In this document: positions 7,940 to 15,567 of the stretch, piece after piece
How positions within the stretch are numbered: position 1 is the stretch's first letter
Layout: the number at the start of each line of letters is the position of its first letter
NCBI RefSeq assembly: GCF_000013385.1
Contig: NC_007760.1
Span: 1,675,001-1,739,000, forward strand
Direction: 5' to 3'
DNA length: 64,000 nucleotides
Source: Anaeromyxobacter dehalogenans 2CP-C
GTDB lineage: Bacteria > Myxococcota > Myxococcia > Myxococcales > Anaeromyxobacteraceae
Position numbers and translations under genes: made by a program
The notes under the pieces: generated by a model
Database searches by the model: none
What the model was told of the DNA's origin: nothing
Seen by the model: the letters and a program-made list of their open reading frames with translations, nothing else

Positions 7940-8827
7940 ATGGCAGATCAGCTGCGTCACCCCGAGGAGATCCACCGCTCCGAGGCAGCGTTCTTCGACG
8001 CGCAGGCGGCGACGCTCGAGCGCGCCGGGTGGCGGCTCGACCCGGCGGTGGTCGCGCGGTACCGCCGGCCCGCCCGCTTCTGGTTCAACAAGGAGTACCG
8101 CTTCCGCCGGCTCGGCGAGGTGCGCGGGCTGCGCATCCTCGACGTGGGGTGCGGGCTCGGGGACAACGCCATCCTGCTCGCCTCCCACGGGGCGCGCGTC
8201 ACCGCCGTGGACATCTCCGCCCGGTCCATCGAGCTGGCACGGCGGCGGGCCGCGCAGGCCGGCCTGGCCGAGCCGCCCGAGTTCGTGTGCGCGCCGCTGG
8301 AGCGCGCGGGGCTGCCCGACGGGGCGTTCGACGTGATCTGGGGCGACGGCGTCCTGCACCACGTGCTGCACGACCTCGACGGCGTGCTGGAGCGCCTGGC
8401 CCGGGCGGCGCGCCGGGACGCGCGCTTCCTGTTCTCGGAGCCGGTCGATCGCGTGCCCGGCCTGCGGCGGCTGCGCCTCATGCTGCCGGTGCCGCCGGAC
8501 GGGACGCCCGACGAGCGGCCGCTCCGGGAGGCGGAGCTGCGCCGCATCCGCCGGTGGGTGCCGGACCTGCGCATCCGGCCGTTCTCCTTCGCCGGGCGGC
8601 TGAACCGGTTCGTGCTCCCCGGCGGCGCCTTCGAGTCGGCGGGCCCGCTGCGCCGCGCCGCCGCCGACGGCCTCTGCCTCGCCGACTGGCTGGCGCTCGC
8701 CGTGCCCGGCCTCGCGCGGCTGGGCGGGATGGCGGTGCTGGAGGGGCACCTGCGGCCCCCGGCGGCGAGCGTGGCGCGGCACGCGCCCGGGGACGAGGGA
8801 GCGCTCCGGGCGGACGCCGGGGGATAG
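7940..8827 (+). CDS. Class I SAM-dependent methyltransferase
   Basis: A protein of 295 aa. The ATG at 7940 follows GGAGGA by 3 bases and is preferred over the one at 7913. Motif I, LDVGCGLGDNAILLA, and the acidic post-I motif VTAVDIS lie at about residues 71-100. The WGDGVLHHV motif near residue 133 is typical of methyltransferase 11-type folds. The N-terminal 70 residues carry the HRSEAAFFDAQA pattern common in lipid or natural-product methyltransferases, and the C-terminal part is hydrophobic (LCLADWLALAVPGLARLGG), so a lipid or quinone-like substrate is possible. No neighbour points to a pathway. Confidence 0.8.
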   Translation: MADQLRHPEEIHRSEAAFFDAQAATLERAGWRLDPAVVARYRRPARFWFNKEYRFRRLGEVRGLRILDVGCGLGDNAILLASHGARVTAVDISARSIELARRRAAQAGLAEPPEFVCAPLERAGLPDGAFDVIWGDGVLHHVLHDLDGVLERLARAARRDARFLFSEPVDRVPGLRRLRLMLPVPPDGTPDERPLREAELRRIRRWVPDLRIRPFSFAGRLNRFVLPGGAFESAGPLRRAAADGLCLADWLALAVPGLARLGGMAVLEGHLRPPAASVARHAPGDEGALRADAGG

Positions 8828-8860
8828 CCGCCGATCACCGGCGCGAGGAGCGTCGCCCGC

Positions 8861-9052
8861 TCAGCGCCGGCCGCGGTCCCGCCCCTTGCCCGTGTCGTGG
8901 CAGGTGCCGTCGCTCCACTGGTGGCCGGGCGGGCACTTCTTCGAGGAGGCCGCGGGCTGGACCGCCTGGACGGAGCGGCGCTGCACCGGGAGCTGCACGG
9001 CGCAGCCGGTGCCGAGGGCGAGCACGGTGAGGGCGGCGAGGACGTTCTTCAC
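8861..9052 (-). CDS. Small Cys-containing lipoprotein
   Basis: A protein of 63 aa read leftward from the GTG at 9052, which has GGAG nine bases upstream. The N-terminus MKNVLAALTVLALGTGC is a standard lipoprotein signal with acylated Cys17. The mature 46 residues are basic at the end and include CPPGHQWSDGTC, a two-Cys motif typical of small uncharacterised delta-proteobacterial lipoproteins. Function unknown. The longer reading from 9127 lacks a signal peptide at its start and is less likely. Confidence 0.65.
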   Translation of the reverse strand: MKNVLAALTVLALGTGCAVQLPVQRRSVQAVQPAASSKKCPPGHQWSDGTCHDTGKGRDRGRR

Positions 9053-9198
9053 GGGAGGCGCTCCACTGCGGGTGCGGGGGAGGGGCAGTGTAGCGAGCGC
9101 CTCTCTCGCTCGAAAGGGCGGCGCCATCCGACATCGGCGCCGCGGCGCCCGGCCCGCCGTCGCGCGACCGCGGACGTGCCGGGTCGCCGGGCGACGGG

Positions 9199-9204
9199 TA
9201 TACG
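9199..9204 (+). promoter_or_regulatory. -10-like hexamer of the YciI gene
   Basis: TATACG stands nine bases before the ATG at 9214 in otherwise very GC-rich DNA. Transcription would begin within about three bases of the start codon, and no Shine-Dalgarno site is present. Confidence 0.35.
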
Positions 9205-9213
9205 GAAGCCATC

Positions 9214-9492
9214 ATGTACTTCGCGCTCCTGTACGAGACGGTCCCCGACTACGTCCAGCGCCGGGCGGCGTTCCGCGCCGAGCACCTCGCGGCGGCCCAG
9301 CAGGCCCGGCAGGAGGGACGGCTCCTCCTCGCCGGCGCGTTCGATCCGCCCGACGGCGCGCTCCTCGTGTTCAAGGCCGCGAGCGCCGAGGAGGTCGAGG
9401 CGTTCGCGCGCGCCGACCCGTACGTGCGGAACGGCCTGGTCACGTCGTGGCGCGTCCGGCCGTGGACGGTGGTGGTGGGCGGGGAGGGGTAG
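9214..9492 (+). CDS. YciI-family protein
   Basis: A protein of 92 aa, the usual size for this ferredoxin-like dimer family. The landmarks are YFALLYETVPDYVQRRAAFR, then EHLAAAQQARQEGRLLLAGAF with the conserved His near residue 28, DPPDGALLVF, and FARADPYVRNGLVTSWRVRPW with the conserved Asp-Pro-Tyr. YciI-like enzymes catalyse diverse small reactions (for example the muconolactone isomerase-like TftG) and many have no known role. It is monocistronic, with its start just downstream of a -10-like hexamer. Confidence 0.85.
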   Translation: MYFALLYETVPDYVQRRAAFRAEHLAAAQQARQEGRLLLAGAFDPPDGALLVFKAASAEEVEAFARADPYVRNGLVTSWRVRPWTVVVGGEG

Positions 9493-9595
9493 TGACGGTG
9501 CGTGGGGCCGTCCGGGCCCGGTCCCTCGCCGTCGGCCTGGCGTCCCGCTCGCCGCTGGCGCCGGGGTTGTGGTAAGCCCAGGCCTTCGCAAGGCC

Positions 9596-9669
<74 letters not shown>

Positions 9670-9674
9670 CTACT

Positions 9675-10838
9675 TTACTGCGCGATCTGCTTCACGATTT
9701 TCTCTGAGGCAGTGCCCGTCTCCCCCACGTCTCCCCGGGCTGCGTCGAGCGCCCGGATGGCCTCCACAGGCGCCCGCGCGCTGACGTGCATGTACCGCAT
9801 GGTCGTCTCGATGGAGACGTGACCGGCGAGCGCCTGAATCGTCCTGGGCGGCACCCCAGCCATGGCGAGCCGCGTGCAGAAGGTGTGACGCAGCTTGTGG
9901 TACAGCCCGGCCCAGCGCGGCACCTCCTTGCCCCGCTTCATCCTCGTTCCCGCCGGCAGGCCCGCGTGTCGGCTCAGCCGCTCCATCACCGACCGGATGG
10001 ACTCGTCCGTCGCGCCCGTGAGGACGCGCCGGCCGGCGAGATGGCGGTGCGCCAGTAGCGCGTCGCGCAGCCGCTCGGTCAGCGGGACGACGCGCTCGGC
10101 GTTGCCCTTCGTCGTCCCGACGACGCCCCGGTACACCGCCCGCCGCACCGTCAGCGTCCCGGCCTGGAAGTCGATGTCCGGCCACTCCAGGCCGATGGTC
10201 TCGCCGCGACGCAGCCCGGCGTCAGCACCGAGAAGCACCGTGACGAGGTCGCCCGTGTTCTCCGACGCAGCCGCCACGAGTTGGGCGAGCTGGCCCTCGT
10301 CGTAGAAGTCCGGCTTCACGTTCTTGGGCACCTTCACCAGCCGGATACGGCAGGGTAGGGCTGGGAGCCGCTTCCACTCCACCGCGGTCTTGAGGATGAC
10401 CGACAGGCACACGAGCACGTTGTTCGTGGTCTTGGCCGACCTGTTGGCCAGTCGCCCCTTGAGCTTCTGCACCTCCTCGTCGGTGATGGCGGACAGCGGC
10501 AGGTCGTGCCAGGGGGCGAGGTGATGCTTGAAGATCGACTCCCTCGCCCGCTGCGCAGAGAACTTCCCGCGGTTCGCGTTGACGTAGCCCTCCACGAAGT
10601 CGGGCCAGAACTGCGCGAGCGTCGGCACCTCCTTGGCCTCGGGCTCCTCCTCCTTGCGCGCTGGCCCGCGGACGAGGATTTCAGTTTCCCGCGCCTGCGC
10701 CCACTTGAGCGTGCCCGACTTCGACGTGACCGGAGACTTCACGCGCTCGCGCATGCGGGTCCCGTCCGGCATGGTCACGCGAATGTCCACCTCCCAACCT
10801 TCCTTCCCGTTCTTCTTCCACTTCCTGATCGTCACCAT
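9675..10838 (-). CDS. Tyrosine recombinase (island integrase)
   Basis: A protein of 387 aa starting at ATG 10838 (MVTIRKWKKNGKEGW), the phage-integrase arrangement of an N-terminal arm-binding domain (about 1-65), a SAM-like core-binding domain (about 70-165) and a C-terminal catalytic domain. The catalytic residues are all present: R210 (GLRRGE), K244 (TTKG), H314 and R317 (HKLRHTF), H340 (AGH) and Tyr349 (MRYMHV). It ends 6 bp from the tRNA gene, convergent with it, as integrases beside attL usually are. The 3' end of the gene contains a 23-bp repeat also found near the far end of the element. It should catalyse integration and excision at the tRNA. Confidence 0.95.
   Translation of the reverse strand: MVTIRKWKKNGKEGWEVDIRVTMPDGTRMRERVKSPVTSKSGTLKWAQARETEILVRGPARKEEEPEAKEVPTLAQFWPDFVEGYVNANRGKFSAQRARESIFKHHLAPWHDLPLSAITDEEVQKLKGRLANRSAKTTNNVLVCLSVILKTAVEWKRLPALPCRIRLVKVPKNVKPDFYDEGQLAQLVAAASENTGDLVTVLLGADAGLRRGETIGLEWPDIDFQAGTLTVRRAVYRGVVGTTKGNAERVVPLTERLRDALLAHRHLAGRRVLTGATDESIRSVMERLSRHAGLPAGTRMKRGKEVPRWAGLYHKLRHTFCTRLAMAGVPPRTIQALAGHVSIETTMRYMHVSARAPVEAIRALDAARGDVGETGTASEKIVKQIAQ
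9715..9737 (+). repeat. Terminal direct repeat, left copy (candidate integrase arm site)
   Basis: These 23 bases within the 3' end of the integrase gene recur exactly at 18525-18547. The repeat itself contains two copies of CGTCTCCC spaced 11 bases apart. Location close to both attachment cores fits arm-type integrase binding sites. Confidence 0.55.
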
Positions 10839-10900
10839 CAGCAGTCTCCCGCTGACGGCGCACACCGCGAAGCAGCGTACATGGGCACGGTCCTCCTCGG

Positions 10901-11122
10901 CTACGGGCGCATGAGCGCGTCGAGGTCGCGGCGCCGGAACCGCATCCGGCGCCCGAGCCGCAGCGCCTTGACCTGGCCTCGCGCGACCCGGGTGTAGAGC
11001 GCCTTCACGGAAGGCAGGCGCAGGTAGCTTGCCGCCTCCGCGGCAGTCATCCACTCGGGCGTGCGCATCGGCTCGTTCGCCATGCTCAGGGCCACCGGCA
11101 AGAGCTTCTCGGCCGCGCTCAC
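10901..11122 (-). CDS. Excisionase-like helix-turn-helix DNA-binding protein
   Basis: A protein of 73 aa. The start at 11122 overlaps the stop of the upstream gene as ATGA, so it is translationally coupled. Residues 24-70 form a MerR/excisionase-type winged helix: PEWMTAAEAASYLRLPS, then KALYTRVARGQVKALRLGR and RMRFRRRDLDALM. Proteins of this size beside a tyrosine integrase usually serve as recombination directionality factors or repressors. It is followed by a 62-bp gap to the integrase start, and the three genes 12063-9675 look like one operon. Confidence 0.8.
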   Translation of the reverse strand: MSAAEKLLPVALSMANEPMRTPEWMTAAEAASYLRLPSVKALYTRVARGQVKALRLGRRMRFRRRDLDALMRP

Positions 11123-12063
11123 GCCGCCCTCCCCTCGTTCTGCTCACCCGCACCCCACGCACTCGCCTTCTTGCGGATGCGGAACCGTGTGGACTTCACC
11201 GTCTTCGCGGTTGTCTCCGCGCGCTCCGCCAGCAGCGCGTCGTCCTCGCCGTAGCCGTCGAACACCTCGCGTTCTAACGGGCTCAGTGAAGCGCGGAAGC
11301 AGGCCGCCTCCTGCTCGTGCGCAACGAGCGTCTCCGGGTCCAGCGGCCGCCCGGGCGCGAACGGCAGGATGCGAGGGGCGTGGCGAACGCCGCCCCTTCC
11401 ACGCTTCCACGCCTGCATCGCGTCGATCGCCTCGGTCTCGTACAGCATCTCCTCTCGCTTTGCGGTGGCGGACGGAACGCAGGCGAAGTGCTCGCGCGCG
11501 GCCTGCTCCATGATCCAGGCGAGGCGCTCAGGCCCCTGCGGCGGGTCATCTAGATCGAGGTACGCGCCAACCGCGAGGAGGATTGCCGCCGCGCGGTCCT
11601 TCTTCGGGATGAGCGCTGGGCGCGGGCTCCCCTTCTTCGCCACGGTCAACCAGCGGGCGGTAGTGACTAGCTCCCACGTCAGCCAGCCGATGACGTCGGC
11701 CGGCGCACGGTCCTGCACCGCGGCGATGAGCCGATCGAGCGCCTCGTCTGCCGTGTCGAACGTGGGGCGCTGACTCGGGGCCTCCAGGAGGCTGCCACGC
11801 CCATGCTTCCCCGACCTCGCCGCGCTGCGGAGCTTCTTGACGAGGTCGCGCTCGGGCCAGGGCGGCTGGCAGGTCGCGTTCCACTCGCGCATGAGGTCGA
11901 GCGCGTCGGCCTCGGGGAGTGCGAAGTCCACGACGAGCGCCGCGGCAGCGCGGAAGGTGTGATGGTCGCCGCCCTGGCCCTGCACGGCGGGGCCCATCGC
12001 CGCGAGGTAGGCGGCAGCGCGGCGGCGATCCAGGGCGCGGGCGCGGGGTTCAGCAACAGGCAC
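11119..12063 (-). CDS. Primase-C-terminal-like domain fused to a sigma-region-4-like HTH
   Basis: A protein of 314 aa. Residues 12-88 (RRRAAAYLAAMGPAVQGQGG, HHTFRAAAALVVDFALPEAD, REWNATCQPPWPERDLVKKL) match the helical domain that follows the catalytic part in many phage and plasmid primases (PriCT type). No primase or helicase catalytic motif (Walker A or Toprim) is present. Near residues 265-305 a second module, SLSPLEREVFDGYGEDDALL then TAKTVKSTRFRIRKK, resembles a sigma-70 region 4 or LuxR-type HTH. It is therefore probably a replication-accessory or regulatory protein rather than a primase. It is the first gene of the operon that ends with the integrase. Confidence 0.6.
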   Translation of the reverse strand: MPVAEPRARALDRRRAAAYLAAMGPAVQGQGGDHHTFRAAAALVVDFALPEADALDLMREWNATCQPPWPERDLVKKLRSAARSGKHGRGSLLEAPSQRPTFDTADEALDRLIAAVQDRAPADVIGWLTWELVTTARWLTVAKKGSPRPALIPKKDRAAAILLAVGAYLDLDDPPQGPERLAWIMEQAAREHFACVPSATAKREEMLYETEAIDAMQAWKRGRGGVRHAPRILPFAPGRPLDPETLVAHEQEAACFRASLSPLEREVFDGYGEDDALLAERAETTAKTVKSTRFRIRKKASAWGAGEQNEGRAA

Positions 12064-12254
12064 GGTGCATCGTCATTTCGGCCAGCCTCGGGATGGACGG
12101 CACGCCAGGGGCACGCGGGCTGCGCCGTGAAGCGCGCCGCTGACGTGCCCGCCCGAGACTGGGCGACGGGCCCTGCGTTCCCTGCCGTGAGCCGTGCGAC
12201 TTGTGCGACGCCGCAGCGTGGCGGGTCTCGACCCGCGCTCGCGGAGAGGTGTGG

Positions 12255-12617
12255 CTACTCCCGTCCCGCGGAGATCGTCTTCCGCGGGTCACAGCACCCA
12301 GCCTCCTCGCACGTCGCCGTGGGGGGACCGGGGATGAGGATCTGGATGAAGCCACCGCCAGCCTTGTAGAGCGTGTGGACGCGGCCACTAGCCACCAGGA
12401 CGCGACCAGCGGGCATGCCACTGTCAGCCTCGCGAAGCATACGGGGCGTCTGCTCGTACTCGGTGGCGGCCTCCGCTAGACGGCGTCGACCCTCGCGGAT
12501 CGCGGCGATCTGCCATGGGGCGAGATCCGTCGGGAGGGCGCCGATGTCCTCCAGATCCAACCGACGCACGTACCGCTCGGCGGTGGTACTGGAGCGCCCA
12601 CGGGGGCGGCTCTGCAT
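12255..12617 (-). CDS. Hypothetical island protein
   Basis: A protein of 120 aa. I place the start at ATG 12617 because GGAG lies six bases upstream; ATGs at 12629 and 12653 are possible. Visible features are a basic N-terminus, an amphipathic helical middle (LDLEDIGALPTDLAPWQIAA, then EGRRRLAEAATEYEQTPRML), a hydrophobic strand pair (AGRVLVASGRVHTLYKAG, FIQILIPG) and a C-terminal CEEAGCC cluster. I do not recognise the family. It is separated from the primase-like gene by 191 bp, so it may have its own promoter. Confidence 0.5.
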   Translation of the reverse strand: MQSRPRGRSSTTAERYVRRLDLEDIGALPTDLAPWQIAAIREGRRRLAEAATEYEQTPRMLREADSGMPAGRVLVASGRVHTLYKAGGGFIQILIPGPPTATCEEAGCCDPRKTISAGRE

Positions 12618-13039
12618 TCCCGTCTCCATCGAGGTCGGCACGCTAGCATGCACCCGCGACAGCGCGGAGAGGCTGCCCGTCGACGGCGATTCTGGAAGAA
12701 AAGCGCACGGTCTTGCTTCCCGGACTTAGAGTGCGTGCCGGAAGGCGCGAGAGATCAGGGGGTTGGCGGGCCGAAAAGTGGGCATCCCGTACTAGTGAGA
12801 GCTGCTCGCGAGGGAGAGTCCGGCAACCCGTAGCTCTAGACGTAGCGCGTTCAGCGTAACGGCTTCACGTCGAGACGCGTTGGAGCCAGTAGCCCAGAGC
12901 AGATCGGTGCCCCCACCCCGGACCGTGGATGCAAGGGCGTGGTGCGCCTTGCGTCCAGAGCAGCCGTCGTGTCCGGAGCGCCGCACGCCAGCGGCCTCCG
13001 CATCGCCGCGCCACTACCCCACCAACCCAGGAGAGCCCC
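12618..13039. other. Divergent intergenic region inside the island
   Basis: This 422-bp stretch separates leftward and rightward island genes and should hold promoters for both. It has several A/T-richer patches (for example around 12690-12730 and 12785-12800), but I find no clear paired -35/-10 boxes, hairpin with a T-run, or coding frame. Confidence 0.4.
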
Positions 13040-13429
13040 ATGCCGTACCGGCAGTGCCCCAGCTTCGACACCTGCAACTGCAACGACTGCCCGCTCGACC
13101 CCGCCTCCGCACTGCGTGGCGGGCACCGCGTCGCGCTCCCCGGCGAGCCGACGTGCAGCGCCACCCGGGCGACGAGAGAGCTGATCGCGCTCGCGACCGG
13201 CATCGACCCTCGCCTCGTCCTGCTGCCGCGCGAGCGTCGCAGCGAGGATGCCCGCCGCCGCTGGGCGGAGCTTCCCCCGGACCTTCGCGACCGGATCCTC
13301 GCGGCCGGCGCGGGGACGCGGTTCAGCACGCCTGAGGCATCTGGATGGCCCGTATCCGCGACCTCGAGCCGCGCCGTAGGGCTCTCGACGCGCCCTCATG
13401 TGGTCGCCAGCTCGCACCGGGCCCTCTGA
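13040..13429 (+). CDS. Phage-type Cys-rich small protein
   Basis: A protein of 129 aa from ATG 13040, which has AGGAG eight bases upstream. The N-terminus PYRQCPSFDTCNCNDCPLDP, with a further Cys near residue 39, is a CxxxxxCxxxxC cluster that probably binds zinc and recurs in small proteins of phages and integrated elements. The central part is helical and basic (PRERRSEDARRRWAELPPDL), and the tail is low complexity. Function unknown. It opens the rightward set that includes the terminase-small-like gene and the serine recombinase. Confidence 0.65.
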   Translation: MPYRQCPSFDTCNCNDCPLDPASALRGGHRVALPGEPTCSATRATRELIALATGIDPRLVLLPRERRSEDARRRWAELPPDLRDRILAAGAGTRFSTPEASGWPVSATSSRAVGLSTRPHVVASSHRAL

Positions 13430-13495
13430 CAGCCCTGGCGCGTTGCGGCGATAAACGAACGACGCGCGGAACCCCGCGCAGGAGGAGTGGAAGCA

Positions 13496-13801
13496 GTGAA
13501 AAAGGACCACACGCAGACCGTCGGCGACGCCGCGCGTGCAGCGGCGCGCAGCGGGGCCCGGGGTCCCGGAAGACCGGGGCAGGCCGCCACCTACCGCCGT
13601 GAGCAGACTGCTCGGCGCATTATCGAGAAGCACGGCGACCCGCTGGAGGAACTGGCGAGGATCATGGCCGCCGCGACCGACCCGAAGCTGAAGCTGGACG
13701 CCGCGAAGGCGCTTGCGCCGTACCTCTACCCGGCCATGAAGGCCGTCGAGGTGAGCGCGCCCGGCGGCGAGCAGCTCATCGTGGAGGTGCGGAAGGCGTG
13801 A
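13496..13801 (+). CDS. Terminase-small-subunit-like phage protein
   Basis: A protein of 101 aa from GTG 13496, nine bases after GGAGGA; the GTG at 13487 abuts that ribosome site and is less likely. After a basic start (GARGPGRPGQ) the stretch HGDPLEELARIMAAATD, PKLKLDAAKALAPYLYP and MKAVEVS closely resembles the pattern seen in small phage proteins encoded next to large terminase genes. No large terminase follows, which suggests either a satellite that borrows a helper phage's packaging machinery or a remnant. Assignment is by pattern only. Confidence 0.55.
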   Translation: MKKDHTQTVGDAARAAARSGARGPGRPGQAATYRREQTARRIIEKHGDPLEELARIMAAATDPKLKLDAAKALAPYLYPAMKAVEVSAPGGEQLIVEVRKA

Positions 13802-13841
13802 CGAAGGCCTGTCGCCATCTGGCAGCCCGCGAGCAGAGGAC

Positions 13842-13939
13842 TGCGAGAAGGGGACCCCGCGGCCGCGCGTCGCGAGGCGCCTCGGTTCGCGGGGTTGGCC
13901 CCATGGCCATGGGCTAGAGAGAAGGGGTCCCTTCTCGCA
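13842..13939. promoter_or_regulatory. Dyad array upstream of the serine recombinase (candidate res or operator site)
   Basis: Near-perfect 16/17-base inverted arms lie at 13842-13858 and 13924-13939 (one G differs in length), both containing GAGAAGGG or its complement. Between them is a perfect 14-bp palindrome, CCCATGGCCATGGG (13900-13913). The array ends 11 bp before the recombinase ATG. Serine resolvases and invertases typically act on dyad sites just upstream of their own gene. Confidence 0.5.
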
Positions 13940-13950
13940 AGCTACCGGGC

Positions 13951-14541
13951 ATGAACACCGCCCGCCCGCTCCGCGCCGCCGTCTACCACCGCGTCTCGAC
14001 GCTCGACCAGAACCCGGCGCTCGCGCGTGACGAGCTGCGCGCGGCCGCTGGTCGCCTCGGCGCCGAGCTGGTCCTCGACATCGAGGAGACGGGCAGTGGG
14101 GCCAGGAACGACCGGCCGGGCCTCCAGAGGCTCATGGACGCGGCGCGACGCGGGAAGCTCGACACCGTGCTTGTGTGGAAGCTCGATCGCTTCGGCCGCA
14201 GCGCCCTCGACGTCCTCGCGAACATCCGCGACCTCGACGCGGCGGGCGTCCGCTTCATCGCGACCACGCAGGGCATCGACATTCGACCTGGCGGCGACGC
14301 CATGAGCCGCCTGATCCTCGGCGTGCTGGCCTCGGTCGCAGAGTTTGAGCGCGACCTGATCAGAGAGCGGACGCGGCTCGGGATGGTGAAGGCGCGGCAG
14401 GTCGGGAAGCAGATCGGGCGCCCACAGGTGCCGCGGCCTGACAGTGCCGAGGTCGCGCGTCTCCGCGCGGCGGGGAAGTCGTGGCGCGAGATCTCGGACG
14501 CGCTCGGCTGTACCGTGTGGGCGGCGCGGTCGGCCGCGTGA
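13951..14541 (+). CDS. Serine recombinase of the resolvase/invertase family
   Basis: A protein of 196 aa, the usual length. The catalytic N-terminal domain begins AAVYHRVSTLDQ, with nucleophile Ser16 and Arg14, and continues with VLVWKLDRFGRS, whose R80 and R83 are active-site arginines. The long E-helix follows (MSRLILGVLASVAEFERDLI), then RERTRLGMVKARQ. The C-terminal 45 residues are a Hin-type HTH (EVARLRAAGKSWREISDALG). The Hin-like order and the dyad array just upstream suggest it either resolves multimers of the excised element or inverts a segment. It is distinct from the tyrosine integrase that defines the att sites. Confidence 0.92.
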   Translation: MNTARPLRAAVYHRVSTLDQNPALARDELRAAAGRLGAELVLDIEETGSGARNDRPGLQRLMDAARRGKLDTVLVWKLDRFGRSALDVLANIRDLDAAGVRFIATTQGIDIRPGGDAMSRLILGVLASVAEFERDLIRERTRLGMVKARQVGKQIGRPQVPRPDSAEVARLRAAGKSWREISDALGCTVWAARSAA

Positions 14542-14556
14542 TCGCCGACGCGGGAT

Positions 14557-14808
14557 CTACTCGGTGTCCCACCCGAGAATCTGCGCCGCAGCGTCCTCGG
14601 CATCTCGCGCCGTCGCGTACTTCTTGACGCGCGGATCTGCGGCGAGTGCCTCCAGCGTCGCCTCTGGGTGCTGAACGTTGTCGTCCAGCAGGTGAAGCCA
14701 CGCGCCGAGGTCGTCGCTCCATGAGGCGAGAATCCATTGTCCGCCGACTTCGTGCACGACGAGGTCAATCGGATCCTCGTCGCCGTGCCACTGGCTGCTG
14801 ACCGTCAT
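14557..14808 (-). CDS. Hypothetical island protein
   Basis: A protein of 83 aa read from ATG 14808 (MTVSSQWHGDEDPIDLVVHEVGG). It is acidic, with a beta-rich first half (QWILASWSDDLGAWLHLLDD) and a helical C-terminus (AEDAAAQILGWDTE). Family unknown. The same frame is open upstream to 15039 and encodes a CC-x7-C-x3-C cluster (GWDFCAAGC) recalling zinc-finger proteins of mobile elements, so the true start could be as far up as 15039; the weak codon pattern of that part argues against it. It converges with the serine recombinase. Confidence 0.5.
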   Translation of the reverse strand: MTVSSQWHGDEDPIDLVVHEVGGQWILASWSDDLGAWLHLLDDNVQHPEATLEALAADPRVKKYATARDAEDAAAQILGWDTE

Positions 14809-15131
14809 GCCCGCCCCCGAAGTGCGCGTGGTGCCGACGCGCAGCGTAGCAGCGTCGCGGATGCGCTCCACTTCCGCCGCGCAGGTGCGGGCGACCCGCC
14901 CCCCGGCTGATCGCGAAGGGGCCCACCTCGACCGGGAACCCGCAGCCCATAGCCGAGCACGGCGCGTGGTCGCCTGCTCGCACCCGGCAGCGCAAAAGTC
15001 CCACCCTCGTCCGCAGCACTGGTAGAGTAGCCGCACCATCTCGATGGGAGCGAGGGACGTGGCCCGACGACCTCCCGGCCAACCGGCGGCGCAGCCGCAC
15101 TGGTGGCAACGCCCGACCGATGGAGCCGATC

Positions 15132-15524
15132 ATGCCGAGCCGCCCGAAGCAGCCCCGCCGTGTCGCGAAGGTCTCGCGCCCCGTAGCCGATGCAACGTGC
15201 ACGAAGAGCCGCACAGTGAGGCGCGGCAGCGTCCCGCTCGACGTGTGGACGTGCTCCGCACCACGCGTCGGTGAGCCACTCGAGGAGGCCCCTCGAGTCA
15301 GTCTCGCGCCAGAGGTGGTCAAGGTCGGGCGACGGAACTGGAAGTTCTGGTACGTCAGTGGCGCAGAGGCTAAGCGCGACGATGCTCTCGTGCGCGAGCC
15401 AGGCTGGTACTTCAGCGCCGCTACCCCGAACCCCGAGTGGATCAACAACGACTCTGTCGGCCCGTACCGTTCTTTCGATGAGGCGCTCCAGGATCTCGTG
15501 CTGGGTTTGGCGAGCGGGTACTGA
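15132..15524 (+). CDS. Hypothetical island protein
   Basis: A protein of 130 aa. ATG 15132 has GGAG six bases upstream; ATG 15120 is the alternative. The first 50 residues are basic (PSRPKQPRRVAKVSRPVAD). The second half is compact and aromatic (RRNWKFWYVSGAEAKRDD, REPGWYFSAATPNPEW, GPYRSFDEALQDLVLGLAS). The last part looks like a small alpha/beta domain of the kind that often binds nucleic acid or another protein, but I do not recognise it. It stands alone, convergent with the cargo operon. Confidence 0.5.
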   Translation: MPSRPKQPRRVAKVSRPVADATCTKSRTVRRGSVPLDVWTCSAPRVGEPLEEAPRVSLAPEVVKVGRRNWKFWYVSGAEAKRDDALVREPGWYFSAATPNPEWINNDSVGPYRSFDEALQDLVLGLASGY

Positions 15525-15567
15525 CCCCCGCCCGATCTTCGAGGTCCGCGCGGACCGTTGCGGTTGC

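Noticed and set aside
5510-8782. A 3.2-kb continuous minus-strand frame
   Set aside because: Only its last 585 bases (5510-6094) encode the HPF/cold-shock fusion; the rest is the antisense of the kinase, bicupin and methyltransferase genes and has no protein-like content.
12373-12729. Plus-strand open frame of 118 codons opposite the hypothetical gene at 12255-12617
   Set aside because: Ser/Arg-rich composition without a ribosome site; the minus-strand product has more protein-like segments and a GGAG site.
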